64,000 nucleotides of DNA, taken from the NCBI RefSeq assembly GCF_008838325.1, contig NZ_CP042829.1, positions 1,240,001-1,304,000 on the forward strand, written 5' to 3'. Origin of the DNA: Tepidiforma bonchosmolovskayae. Its GTDB lineage: Bacteria; Chloroflexota; Dehalococcoidia; Tepidiformales; Tepidiformaceae. Below the pieces are notes generated by a model. It was not told the origin of the DNA. It saw only the letters and a list, made by a program, of their open reading frames with translations, and ran no database searches. The first letter of the stretch is position 1, and each line of letters opens with the position of its first letter. Positions 37,450-45,894 of this stretch are shown here, in pieces. Both the position numbers and the translations under genes were made by a program.

Positions 37450-38982
37450 CTAGCGGGCCTGGCCGGCTTCGCGGAGCAGGCGGAGGAACTCGGGGTCGCC
37501 CTGGAGGATCGCGAGGCGCGGGTCGGCGGCAGCCTCGCGGGCGTAGCCGCGGTCGAGGGCGAGCGCCCGCTGCACGTGGCGGAGCGCCTCCTCGCGGTTG
37601 CCCATGGAGGCTGCGGCCTGGGCTGCCCCGTAGTGGGCGGCGGGGTCGTCGGGGTCGAGCCCGGCGGCGGCGAGGAAGTCGAGCAGCGCCGCCGCGGCGT
37701 CGCCGCTGTGGAGGTGGGCGAGCCCGCGGTTCACCATGACCGTCGTGTCGCCGGGGTCGACCGCCAGCGCGGCGTCGAAGTCGGCCAGGGCAGCGGCGTA
37801 GTTGCCGCGGTAGAGGTGGAGCATACCGCGGTTGTTCAGGGCGTCCGGGTCGTTCGGCTGGAGCTCGAGCGCGCGGTTGTAATCGGCCAGCGCCTTCTCG
37901 AACTCGCCCGAGCGGGTGTAGGCGTTGGCGCGGTTGTAGTAGGCCGCCGTGAGGTCGGGGTCGAGCTCGATGGCGGCGGTGTACCGGTCGATGGCAAGCG
38001 CGAACTGCCCGACGTTGAAGTAGACGTTCCCTTCGTCGACGTAGGACTCGGCAGAGCGCCGCGGGGGCCGCTGGATGGGGGCAGGCTGGAGCTCGCCCAG
38101 GGCCGCTTCGAGGCTGGCGGGGAGCGGCTCCTCAGCTTCGGCCGGCGGGGGCCCCGGCGCGGCCGCCGGCCGGCCGGTCACCTCCGCGCCGGAGGCATCG
38201 AGCGCCTCGTCGACGGGCGGCGCGCCGGGCGGCGGAGCCATGCCTTCGTTGGCGGCGTCGGCGGCCTGGCGCTCCAGCTCTCCTGCGGCCGCGGGCGGCG
38301 CCTCCGGCTCGGGCATGGCGGCCAGCTCTTCGAAGCGGGAGAGGATGACATCGGGCTCCGCCGGGGCGGGCGCCTCCTCCGCGGGGAGCGGCTCGGCGGC
38401 CGGTTCGGCCTCGTCTTCGATCGGCAGGATGAGCGGCTCTGCGCCGGGTTCGGCCCCGGCCAGCATGGCGGCGAAGTCGGGGTCCTCGCGCGCCTCCGCC
38501 GCTTCGGGGGGTGCGATGCCGCCGAAGGTGCCCGTGAACGCCTGCTCGAGCTGTTCGAACTCGGCGACGGCGCGCTCCAGCTCGGCGGCCTCGGCGAAGA
38601 GCTGCCGCACGGCTTCATCGCTGAGCTCCTCCGGCGCTCCGGCGGCCGGCGCTGCGGCGGGGCCTGAGCCTGCGTCCGGCTCCTCGACGATTGCCGGTTC
38701 GGCGGGCGGCTCGGGCTCCACGACGTGCCCCGTCTCGTCGATGGCGACATCCACCGCGGGCTCCCAGTCGGGGGCGCGCATCCCTTCGGCCTCGGCGTCG
38801 GCGATCTCCTGTTCGAGCGCCTCGTCCTCGTCGATGGTGAGGACCGGTTCGACGGCGGGCGGCGTCCAGCCGGGCTCGGGGGCCGGCCAGCTCCGCCCCC
38901 GCCGCCGCACGGCCAGCACGGCGACAGCGGCCGCCCCGGCGAGGATGGCGACGACGATGAGCAGGCGGAGCAGGCGGCGCAT
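37450..38982 (-). CDS. Membrane-anchored TPR protein
   Basis: The 510-aa protein has one N-terminal TM helix (LLRLLIVVAILAGAAAVAVL), then about 300 residues rich in Pro, Ala and Glu that are probably disordered. A C-terminal TPR domain (about residues 325-490) has four or more 34-residue repeats such as VYFNVGQFALAIDRYTAAIE, AYTRSGEFEKALADYNRALE and LHLYRGNYAAALADFDAALA. It likely scaffolds protein complexes; partner unknown. The ATG shares one base with the stop of the upstream 136-aa gene (TGATG), so they are coupled. The linker composition is acidic, unlike its neighbours. Confidence 0.85.
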   Translation of the reverse strand: MRRLLRLLIVVAILAGAAAVAVLAVRRRGRSWPAPEPGWTPPAVEPVLTIDEDEALEQEIADAEAEGMRAPDWEPAVDVAIDETGHVVEPEPPAEPAIVEEPDAGSGPAAAPAAGAPEELSDEAVRQLFAEAAELERAVAEFEQLEQAFTGTFGGIAPPEAAEAREDPDFAAMLAGAEPGAEPLILPIEDEAEPAAEPLPAEEAPAPAEPDVILSRFEELAAMPEPEAPPAAAGELERQAADAANEGMAPPPGAPPVDEALDASGAEVTGRPAAAPGPPPAEAEEPLPASLEAALGELQPAPIQRPPRRSAESYVDEGNVYFNVGQFALAIDRYTAAIELDPDLTAAYYNRANAYTRSGEFEKALADYNRALELQPNDPDALNNRGMLHLYRGNYAAALADFDAALAVDPGDTTVMVNRGLAHLHSGDAAAALLDFLAAAGLDPDDPAAHYGAAQAAASMGNREEALRHVQRALALDRGYAREAAADPRLAILQGDPEFLRLLREAGQAR

Positions 38983-39392
38983 CAGGCGCCTCCGCGGGCG
39001 GCTTCGCGTTCGAGCAGCTCCTCGGTCACCAGCCGCAGCGCCTCGTAGAGGTAGAGCACCTGGTCGCGCGGGTGGAGCTCCACCTTTTTGAGGGTCTCCT
39101 TGCGGGCCGTGACCGGGTCCCACGAGCCGGTCAGCTCGATGCTCTCGTGGTCGATGCCCATCTGGAGTTCGTACAGCTCGCCGTCTTCGGCGACGACAAT
39201 GCAGCCGACATCGGGGTTGTTGGCGAGGGGGCCGATATCGACCTCGATCGCGTTCGTGAAGAGGGCGTTCGGGAAGGGAGGGAAGGGGCGGAGCTCGGCC
39301 GCCGCCTCGCGGAGGAGGTCGGCGAGCTGGAACGCGGCCCGCTCCAGGATGGCATCGGCCTGCGCTTTGCGGCGGAGTGCTTCACTGGCCAT
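38982..39392 (-). CDS. Hypothetical protein, 136 aa, coupled to the TPR gene
   Basis: A soluble protein with helical ends and a beta core: ILERAAFQLADLLREAAAEL, PDVGCIVVAEDGELYELQMG, and DQVLYLYEALRLVTEELLER. I do not recognise it. TATACT ends 8 nt before the ATG with no ribosome site, so the transcript is probably leaderless. The stop overlaps the TPR gene start by 1 bp. It is divergent from dnaE with 127 bp between. Confidence 0.7.
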   Translation of the reverse strand: MASEALRRKAQADAILERAAFQLADLLREAAAELRPFPPFPNALFTNAIEVDIGPLANNPDVGCIVVAEDGELYELQMGIDHESIELTGSWDPVTARKETLKKVELHPRDQVLYLYEALRLVTEELLEREAARGGA

Positions 39393-39519
39393 ACGGCCGC
39401 AGTATACGTCTCCGGTGCGGCCGGGTCTGCGGGCCATTGCGGGCTGCATACCGCGGGCCCGCGGGACTGTCGTCCGCTGGTGCGGCCGGCGGGTGTAGAC
39501 TGGGGCACCCGGGCAGGAA

Positions 39520-42500
39520 ATGTTTACCCATCTGCACACCCACACCGAATACTCGCTGCTCGACGGCATGAGCAAGATCGGGCCGCTCATGGACCGGGTG
39601 AAGGCGCTCGGGCAGGTGGCCATCGCCATGACCGACCACGGCGCCCTCTACGGCGCCATCGACTTCTACCGGGAGGCCACGGCCCGCGGCATCAAACCGA
39701 TTATCGGCGTCGAGGCCTACGTCGCGCCCGGCAGCCGCTTCAGCCGGGAGAAAAGCGAGAGCTCGCCCTACCACCTCGTCCTGCTGGCCCGGAACCTGGC
39801 CGGCTACAAGAACCTGATCGCGCTCGTCACGAAGGCGAACCTCGAGGGCTACTACTACAAGCCGCGCATCGACCGGGAGCTGATCGAGAAGCACTGCGAG
39901 GGGCTGACCGTCCTCTCCGGCTGTCCCTCCTCCGAGTTCCACCGTCGGGTGCAGGAGGGCGACCGGGAGGGGGCCATCGCCGTCGCGAAGTACTACCGCG
40001 AGGTGTTCGACGGCCATTACTACCTTGAAGTGCAGGACCACGGCGACGAGAAGTTCACCCGCCTCAACCCGGTCATCGCCGACATCGGCCGCGAGCTCGG
40101 CATCCCTGTGGTGGCCACGAACGACAGCCACTACACCTTCCCGGAGGACGCCGAGGCCCACGACATCCTCCTCTGCATCGGCACCAACGCCACAGTCGAC
40201 CAGCGCGATCGGTACCGGTTCGACGGCCACGGCTACTACCTGAAGAGCGAGGAGGAGATGCTCCGGCTCTTCCCCGAGAACCCGGAGTTCATCACCAACA
40301 CGATGCTCGTGGCCGACGAGTGCGACCTCGAGCTGAAGTTCGACCGGCAGCTCCTCCCCGAGCCGCCGGTGCCGCCCGGCCGCACGAGCGACGACTACCT
40401 CGCCGAGCTCTGCTTCCGCGGGCTGCGCGAGCGGTTCGAGGTCGTCACCCCGGAGCTCGAGGAGCGGCTCCGCTACGAGCTCGATGTCCTCCGCCAGACC
40501 GGCTTCACCGACTACATGTTCGTGGTGAAGGAGATCGCCGATTACGCCCGGAAGTCGGGCATCCGGATGGGCGTCCGCGGCTCGGCGGCGGCCTCCCTCG
40601 TGCTCTACGTGCTGAAGGTCACGGATATCGACCCGGTGGCGAACCGGCTCGTCTTCGAGCGGTTCCTCAACATCGAGCGGCGCGAGATGCCGGACGTGGA
40701 CTTCGACTTCGCCGACGACCGGCGCGACGAGATGATCCGGTTCGCCTATGAGCGGTACGGGCGCGACCGGGTGGCCCAGATCATCACCTTCGGAACGCTC
40801 GGCGCGAAGGCCGCAATCCGCGACGTGGGCCGCGCGCTCGGCCTCTCCTACGCCGAGACCGACCGGGTGGCCCGGCTCGTGCCCGATGTGCTCCACATCA
40901 CCCTGCCGGAGGCCCTCGAACAGTCGCCCGAGCTGCGCGAGGCCTACGAGGGCGACCCGAAGGTGCGCCGCCTTGTCGATACCGCGAAGCGGCTGGAGGG
41001 CGTGGCCCGGCACGCGAGCACCCACGCGGCCGGTGTGGTCATCTCCCGCGACCCGCTCATCGAGCACGTACCGCTCCAGCGCCCTACCCGCGGCGACGAG
41101 GACAGCATCCCGATGACCCAGTTCGCCATGGAGCAGGTGGCGAAGATCGGGCTGCTGAAGATGGACTTCCTCGGCCTCTCGAACCTCACCATCCTCCAGC
41201 GGGCCACCGACCTCATCCGCGAAACGACCGGCGAGGCGATCGACCTCGTCCGCCTCCGCGACGGCGACCCGAAGACGATGGAGATGCTCGGCAAGGGCGA
41301 AACGTTCGGGGTGTTCCAGCTGGAATCGGCCGGGATGCGGCGGTACATCCAGGAGCTGCAGCCCACAAACATCGCCGACCTCTGCGCGATGGTCGCCCTC
41401 TACCGGCCAGGCCCGATGCAGCACATCCCGCGCTACATCGACGGCAAGCACGGGCGCGTGCCGATCACCTACCCGCACCCCGACCTGGCCGACATCCTCG
41501 ACGAGACGTACGGCGTCATCGTCTACCAGGACCAGGTGCTCCTCATCGCCCGGAAGTTCGCCGGCTACACCCTCGGCCAGGCCGACATCATGCGGAAGGC
41601 GATGGGCAAGAAGAAGGCCGAGATCATGGCCGAGGAGCGCGGCCGGTTCATCGCCGGGGCCGTCGCCAAGGGGTACCGCGAGGAGGATGCCCGGGCCGTC
41701 TTCGACCTGATCGAGCCGTTCGCCGGCTACGCCTTCAACAAGGCGCACAGCTGGTGCTACGGCCACATCGCCTACCAGACGGCCTACCTGAAGGCGAACT
41801 ACCCGGTCCAGTACATGACGGCGCTCCTCCAGCTGGCGAAGAACGCGCCCGATACCCACGCCCGCATCGCCGCGGCCGTGGCCGAGTGCTCGAAGCTCGG
41901 CATCGAGGTGCTCCCGCCCGATGTGAACGCCAGCCAGGACAACTTCTCGGTGGAGCGCCGCCCGGATGGTTCGATGGCGATCCGGTTCGGGCTCGGCGTC
42001 ATCAAGAACGTCGGCTCGGCGGCCGTGGAGGGCATCATCGCGGCCAGGGAGCAGGGCGGCCCCTACCGCGACATCGAGGACTTCTGCCGCCGGGCCGACC
42101 TTTCCTCGGCGAACTCCCGCGTCCTCGAACACCTCGCGAAGGCCGGCGCCTTCGACATGCTCGGCGGGCCGCCGGGCCCCTACAACCGCGCGACGCTGGC
42201 CGCCCACGCCGAGCGGCTCATCGGCCTCGCGAAGCGCGAGCGCGAACTGCGCGAATCCGGCCAGGCGACGATGTTCGACCTCTTCGGCAGCCAGGTCGAG
42301 ACGCCGCTCCCGGCGCTCGACCTCGAGCCGGTGCCCCAGAAGCGGGAGGACCTCCTGGCCTGGGAGAAGGAGCTGCTCGGGGTCTACGTCTCCGACCACC
42401 CGTTCAAGTCGGTCGCCCCGGAGGTGGCCCGCTACACCACCCACAGCCTGGCCGACCTCGGACCGGAGCTGGCCGGGCAGACGGTGACCATCGCCGGGAT

Positions 42501-43227
42501 GCTGACGCGCGTGCAGGCCCGCTTCACCCGGGACGGCCGGAAGTTCTACCTCGCCGAGCTGGAGGACCTCTCGGGCACGGCCGAGCTGACGGTCTGGAGC
42601 GACACCATCGAGCTGACCGGCGAGGAGGCCTGGGCCGAGGGGCGCGTCCTCGTCTGTTCGGTCGAGGTGCGCGACCGGGGCGACCGCGGTGTGAGCTACT
42701 CAGTCCGCAAGGCCGCCCCGTTCGACCCCGAGTCGGGGACGGCGGCCGGGTTCGCGGCGAACCAGTGGCAGGTGGAGGCCGCGCCCCGGCGCGCCGCTCC
42801 TGCCCCCGCGGCCGAGCAGACCGCCACGCGCGGGAACGGGCAGGGGCCGGCGCGCCCCCAGGCGAACGGCAGCGGGGGGAACGGGAACGGCGGCTACCGT
42901 GCCGCCGGCCCCACAGCCGAAGCGAGCCGCCCGGGGGTGACGCCCCCGGTCGAAGGCGAAGCCGTCCGCCTCGCGATCACGCTCATCGAGACCGACGACG
43001 TGCTCACCGACGAGGCGCTGCTCAAGGCGGTGGTGGAGCTGCTCAAGCGGCACCCGGGCAGGGATGAGGTGCGCGTCGTAATCCGCGACACGGCGGGGGA
43101 GGAGACGGAGTTCGACTTCCCGCGGGCGAACGCCACCGAAGAGCTGGCCCGGAGCCTGCGCAACCTGGTGGGGAACCGGGGCACGGTCCGCCTCACTGGC
43201 GGCGCGAAGGTGGCCGGGGCGGCGTAA
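39520..43227 (+). CDS. dnaE: DNA polymerase III alpha subunit DnaE
   Basis: The 1235-aa replicative polymerase has an N-terminal PHP domain (FTHLHTHTEYSLLDGMSKIG), the polymerase palm with catalytic Asp residues in MPDVDFDFADDRRDEMI (about residues 390-400), fingers (YRPGPMQHIPRYIDGKHG, DILDETYGVIVYQDQVL, MRKAMGKKK), a helix-hairpin-helix/beta-binding region and a C-terminal OB fold (AGMLTRVQARFTRDGRKFY). After the OB fold a Gly/Asn-rich linker (about 1085-1140) leads to a compact extra C-terminal segment of about 90 residues (VRLAITLIETDDVLTDEALL). It acts with the dnaN clamp. TAGACT (39496-39501) and CAGGAA precede the ATG. Confidence 0.97.
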   Translation: MFTHLHTHTEYSLLDGMSKIGPLMDRVKALGQVAIAMTDHGALYGAIDFYREATARGIKPIIGVEAYVAPGSRFSREKSESSPYHLVLLARNLAGYKNLIALVTKANLEGYYYKPRIDRELIEKHCEGLTVLSGCPSSEFHRRVQEGDREGAIAVAKYYREVFDGHYYLEVQDHGDEKFTRLNPVIADIGRELGIPVVATNDSHYTFPEDAEAHDILLCIGTNATVDQRDRYRFDGHGYYLKSEEEMLRLFPENPEFITNTMLVADECDLELKFDRQLLPEPPVPPGRTSDDYLAELCFRGLRERFEVVTPELEERLRYELDVLRQTGFTDYMFVVKEIADYARKSGIRMGVRGSAAASLVLYVLKVTDIDPVANRLVFERFLNIERREMPDVDFDFADDRRDEMIRFAYERYGRDRVAQIITFGTLGAKAAIRDVGRALGLSYAETDRVARLVPDVLHITLPEALEQSPELREAYEGDPKVRRLVDTAKRLEGVARHASTHAAGVVISRDPLIEHVPLQRPTRGDEDSIPMTQFAMEQVAKIGLLKMDFLGLSNLTILQRATDLIRETTGEAIDLVRLRDGDPKTMEMLGKGETFGVFQLESAGMRRYIQELQPTNIADLCAMVALYRPGPMQHIPRYIDGKHGRVPITYPHPDLADILDETYGVIVYQDQVLLIARKFAGYTLGQADIMRKAMGKKKAEIMAEERGRFIAGAVAKGYREEDARAVFDLIEPFAGYAFNKAHSWCYGHIAYQTAYLKANYPVQYMTALLQLAKNAPDTHARIAAAVAECSKLGIEVLPPDVNASQDNFSVERRPDGSMAIRFGLGVIKNVGSAAVEGIIAAREQGGPYRDIEDFCRRADLSSANSRVLEHLAKAGAFDMLGGPPGPYNRATLAAHAERLIGLAKRERELRESGQATMFDLFGSQVETPLPALDLEPVPQKREDLLAWEKELLGVYVSDHPFKSVAPEVARYTTHSLADLGPELAGQTVTIAGMLTRVQARFTRDGRKFYLAELEDLSGTAELTVWSDTIELTGEEAWAEGRVLVCSVEVRDRGDRGVSYSVRKAAPFDPESGTAAGFAANQWQVEAAPRRAAPAPAAEQTATRGNGQGPARPQANGSGGNGNGGYRAAGPTAEASRPGVTPPVEGEAVRLAITLIETDDVLTDEALLKAVVELLKRHPGRDEVRVVIRDTAGEETEFDFPRANATEELARSLRNLVGNRGTVRLTGGAKVAGAA

Positions 43228-43238
43228 GGGGGCGGGGC

Positions 43239-43895
43239 TCAGGCCTTCAGCAGGCCGGCCTTACGGGCGTCGTCGAGGAACCGTTCGATCCCGGCGTCCG
43301 TGAGCGGGTGCTTCAGCATCTGCGGGAGGAGCGACGGCGGGATGGTTGCGATGTGGGCGCCGGCCAGCGCTGCCTGCGTCACGTGCAGCGGGTGGCGGAG
43401 GCTCGCCGCCAGCACCCGCGCCTTCAGCCCGTGCGTCTCGACGATCTCGACGCACTGGCGCACCAGCTCCATCCCGTCGTGGCCGACATCGTCGAGCCGG
43501 CCCACGAACGGCGAGAGGTAGGCCGCCCCGGCGAGCGCCGCGAGGAGCGCCTGGTTCGCCGAGAAGATGAGCGTCACGTTGACCCGGATGCCTTCCCTGC
43601 TGCAGCGGTGAATCGCCTCGAGCCCTTCGGCGTCGATCGGGATCTTCACCACCACGTTCGGGTGCCAGCTGGCGAGCTCGCGCGCCTCGGCGACCAGCTC
43701 GTCCGCCGTGCGCGAAATGCACTCCGCCGAGATGGGACCATCGATGACCGCCGCAATCTCCTGGATGCGCTGGCGGTAGCTGACGCCGCCCTCCTTCGCG
43801 AGCAGGCTGGGGTTGGTGGTCACGCCGCTGATGACGCCGTAGCGGGCGGCGGCGCGGACCTCGTCGATGGAGGCGGTATCGAGGAAGAGCTGCAT
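43239..43895 (-). CDS. fsa: Transaldolase-like / fructose-6-phosphate aldolase
   Basis: The 218-aa protein belongs to the short transaldolase family (TalC/MipB/FSA): MQLFLDTASIDEVRAAARYG, GVTTNPSLLAKEG, catalytic Lys84 in NVVVKIPIDAEGLEAI, NVTLIFSANQALLAALAGA and YLSPFVGRLDDVGHDG. It makes or cleaves C-C bonds with dihydroxyacetone or sedoheptulose-type donors; FSA versus transaldolase activity cannot be told from sequence alone. The ATG at 43893-43895 starts directly at the conserved MxLFLDTA; an ATG three codons earlier is possible. A promoter-like sequence and a strong hairpin lie in its long upstream region. Confidence 0.9.
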   Translation of the reverse strand: MQLFLDTASIDEVRAAARYGVISGVTTNPSLLAKEGGVSYRQRIQEIAAVIDGPISAECISRTADELVAEARELASWHPNVVVKIPIDAEGLEAIHRCSREGIRVNVTLIFSANQALLAALAGAAYLSPFVGRLDDVGHDGMELVRQCVEIVETHGLKARVLAASLRHPLHVTQAALAGAHIATIPPSLLPQMLKHPLTDAGIERFLDDARKAGLLKA

Positions 43896-43983
43896 GGCGG
43901 GCATCCCCGGGGCTGGCGTTGCGTGCTCCCTGCATGGTACGGGAGCGGCGGATTACGGGGATGACGCCCCCGGGGCCGGGAGA

Positions 43984-44023
43984 CGACGGCGGCCCCCCGC
44001 CGGAGAAGAGGGGGCCGCCGTCG
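43984..44023 (-). terminator. Strong hairpin in the fsa upstream region
   Basis: A perfect 14-bp GC stem (43984-43997 with 44010-44023) encloses a 12-nt loop. On the minus strand it lies about 100 nt after a predicted start and about 90 nt before the fsa start codon. There is no U-tract (TCTCCC follows). It could end a small RNA or attenuate fsa. Confidence 0.6.
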
Positions 44024-44123
44024 GGAGTCCAGGTGTCCGCCTGAGGGGAACGCAGCAAGAGGAGGGCGTCGACCTGGTGCCTGCGGGCGGCGCAGGGGCC
44101 CTGGAACCCTGAGCCGCGCCACA
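43984..44123 (-). ncRNA. Candidate structured small RNA or fsa leader
   Basis: The 409-bp gap 43905-44313 has no credible protein gene. On the minus strand it has a promoter-like sequence, then about 100 nt containing a second stem (CCAGGT with ACCTGG plus CGCC/GGCG enclosing about 23 nt), then the 14-bp hairpin. That is the layout of a stand-alone RNA of about 140 nt or a 5' leader of fsa. On the plus strand the apical loop reads GGGAACGCAGCAAG, which faintly recalls the SRP RNA tip, but the flanking pairing does not fit. The class is unknown. Confidence 0.35.
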
Positions 44124-44129
44124 CGCAAC

Positions 44130-44158
44130 ATATTAGGCGCAACTAACACTGCATGCAA
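44130..44158 (-). promoter_or_regulatory. Promoter for fsa or a small RNA
   Basis: On the minus strand TTGCAT (44158-44153), a 17-bp spacer and TAATAT (44135-44130) make a good sigma-70 match in an AT-richer island. Transcription would start near 44123, leaving a leader of about 228 nt to fsa. Confidence 0.6.
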
Positions 44159-44313
44159 GAAGCTGCTGAATCATATGCCCGGTGTGTGCGAAATCGGCCG
44201 CGGGGGAGGGGTGGCGGCGCCGCACCCGCCCTTCCCGAATCTTTCGCCGTTTCTTCCGCGAACCCGTGGGCGCCCGTACACTCGGACGAGCAACGCCCCC
44301 GGGAAGGTTCGGT

Positions 44314-45063
44314 ATGCCCCGCCTCCGTACGCTGGCCGTCTGCGCCATCGCGTCCCTCCTGCCCCTTGCCGCGGCCTGCGGCGACGGTGCCGCCGATACC
44401 CCGGCAGCGGCCGGCAAGACGCCCACCGTCGAGACCACGAACCCGGGCGTCAGCCCCCGGCTCGACCCGCCGGCGAGCAAGTATGTCGTCCGCGTCGAAG
44501 ACCTCGGCACCAACTGGATTACCGATATCCCCAGCACCCTCACCGTCGATGCCGCCGCCTACGCCCAGACGGCCGTCTTCAAATCGGCCGGCGACGGCGA
44601 AAAGCTGCTGAAGGACTGGGGTTACCAGGGCGGCTACCAGACCGGGTATTCGCCCGAAGGGCGCGACACCGCCGTCCTCAACGGCGCCTACTACATCCGC
44701 ACCGAGTGCCACCTCTTCGCCCAGGAAGCGGGGGCGAAGCAGGCGTACGACTACTTCGTGAAGTTCGCCGCCGGGCAGCCGGGCATGCAGCCGGTGAGCA
44801 TGGCCCGCGTCGGCAACCAGAGCGCCGCGTACGTGATGACCCTCGGCACGATCGGGAAGTCGAGCATCGCCGCGGTCTACCACCAGGTCATCTTCCAGCG
44901 GGGCAACCTCGTCTGCGTGGTCCTCACCAAGGGCGCCGAGCCGTTCATGAAGGTGGACGCGGCCCGCGAGATCGCCCTCATCAGCGATAAGAAGGCGCTC
45001 GGCCAGCTCGATGCGCCGGTGCCGACGCCGACCAGCAACTACACGCCGGCGGCCGGGAACTGA
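44314..45063 (+). CDS. Secreted lipoprotein, first of a paralogous pair
   Basis: The 249-aa protein begins MPRLRTLAVCAIASLLPLAA then AC-GDG, a lipoprotein signal with Cys22. The mature part has a Pro/Thr-rich linker, then ASKYVVRVEDLGTNWITDIP, NGAYYIRTECHLFAQEAGAK, a GNQSAAYVM segment and VYHQVIFQRGNLVCVVLTKG, ending DKKALGQL. The order of these motifs is repeated in the next gene, so the two arose by duplication. I do not recognise the family. A GGGAAGG ribosome site precedes the ATG, and the stop shares a base with the next ATG (TGATG). It is probably an extracytoplasmic lipoprotein of unknown role. Confidence 0.8.
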   Translation: MPRLRTLAVCAIASLLPLAAACGDGAADTPAAAGKTPTVETTNPGVSPRLDPPASKYVVRVEDLGTNWITDIPSTLTVDAAAYAQTAVFKSAGDGEKLLKDWGYQGGYQTGYSPEGRDTAVLNGAYYIRTECHLFAQEAGAKQAYDYFVKFAAGQPGMQPVSMARVGNQSAAYVMTLGTIGKSSIAAVYHQVIFQRGNLVCVVLTKGAEPFMKVDAAREIALISDKKALGQLDAPVPTPTSNYTPAAGN

Positions 45064-45869
45064 TGGCACGACGGAAGCGTCCCTCGCAGCCGGTCCTGGT
45101 GCTCCTTGCCGGGCTCGTGGTGATTGCGGCGGCCGCCGTCGGCACGCTCCTCCTCACCAGCGGCGGCGATGGGAACTCCGGCGGCAGTGCGAACGTTGGT
45201 ACGAACGTGAAGGAGCCGACGCCAGCCAGCAGCGGCGGCCTCGCCGGCGGCCCCGAGCCGACGGTCCAGCTGCCGGCCAGCAAGTACGCCCCGCTCCTCT
45301 CGGAGATGCCGCCCGAGATGAAGGTGAACGTCTCGGAGACGTTCGCGATGAACCTCGGCACCTTCTCCGCGTCCTACTGGTTCGACACGAACGCCCAGGG
45401 CGAGGAGCTTGCGAAGCAGTGGCGCATCCTCGACGGCTACCAGGTCCAGTACGACCCTGTCGGCCTGGCAGCCCAGGTCGCCAAAGGGGGCTACTACGCG
45501 TGGGCCGAGGTGTACCTCTTCGAAAACCCGGCCGGGGCGAAGCTCGCCTACGACTACCTCGAAGGGCGGCTTGCGGCCCGCAAGGGGAGCGAGCGCGCCC
45601 AGGCGAAGCCGCTCGGCAACCAGTCCGCCGCCTTCCGCTACGCCGGCCCGACCATCGGGACGACCGACATCCCGTCGGTCTATCATCGCTTCGTTTTCCG
45701 ACGGGGCAACGCCGTGGTCGCCATCCAGACCTTCGGCGCGGTCCCGTACATGTCGACCGACCAGGCCCGCGAACTCGCGCTCCTGGTCGATGCCAAGCTC
45801 CTCGGCCAGGCGCCGGCCGTGGAGCCGACGCCGATCCCAACCCCGGCTATCGGAGTGATCGGCAACTGA
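45063..45869 (+). CDS. Membrane-anchored secreted protein, second of the pair
   Basis: The 268-aa protein has an N-terminal TM anchor (VLVLLAGLVVIAAAAVGTLL) rather than a lipobox, then a Gly/Ser/Thr-rich linker and the same motif order as its neighbour: LPASKYAPLLSEMPPEMKVN, GYYAWAEVYLFENPAGAKLA, GNQSAAFRY, VYHRFVFRRGNAVVAIQTFG and DAKLLGQ. The pair may form a surface heterodimer. Function is unknown. The start overlaps the preceding stop by one base. A subtilase gene follows after 25 bp, probably in the same operon. Confidence 0.8.
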   Translation: MARRKRPSQPVLVLLAGLVVIAAAAVGTLLLTSGGDGNSGGSANVGTNVKEPTPASSGGLAGGPEPTVQLPASKYAPLLSEMPPEMKVNVSETFAMNLGTFSASYWFDTNAQGEELAKQWRILDGYQVQYDPVGLAAQVAKGGYYAWAEVYLFENPAGAKLAYDYLEGRLAARKGSERAQAKPLGNQSAAFRYAGPTIGTTDIPSVYHRFVFRRGNAVVAIQTFGAVPYMSTDQARELALLVDAKLLGQAPAVEPTPIPTPAIGVIGN

Positions 45870-45894
45870 CGGCCTGAGGGCGGAAGGAGGCCCC

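Noticed and set aside
39382-42444. 1020-aa minus-strand open frame opposite dnaE
   Set aside because: Its low-complexity His/Val/Leu composition mirrors dnaE codon bias; dnaE is certain on the plus strand.
44010-44120. Plus-strand SRP (4.5S) RNA
   Set aside because: Only GGGAACGCAGCAAG loosely resembles the domain IV tip. The flanking bases do not pair properly, and the better promoter is on the other strand.
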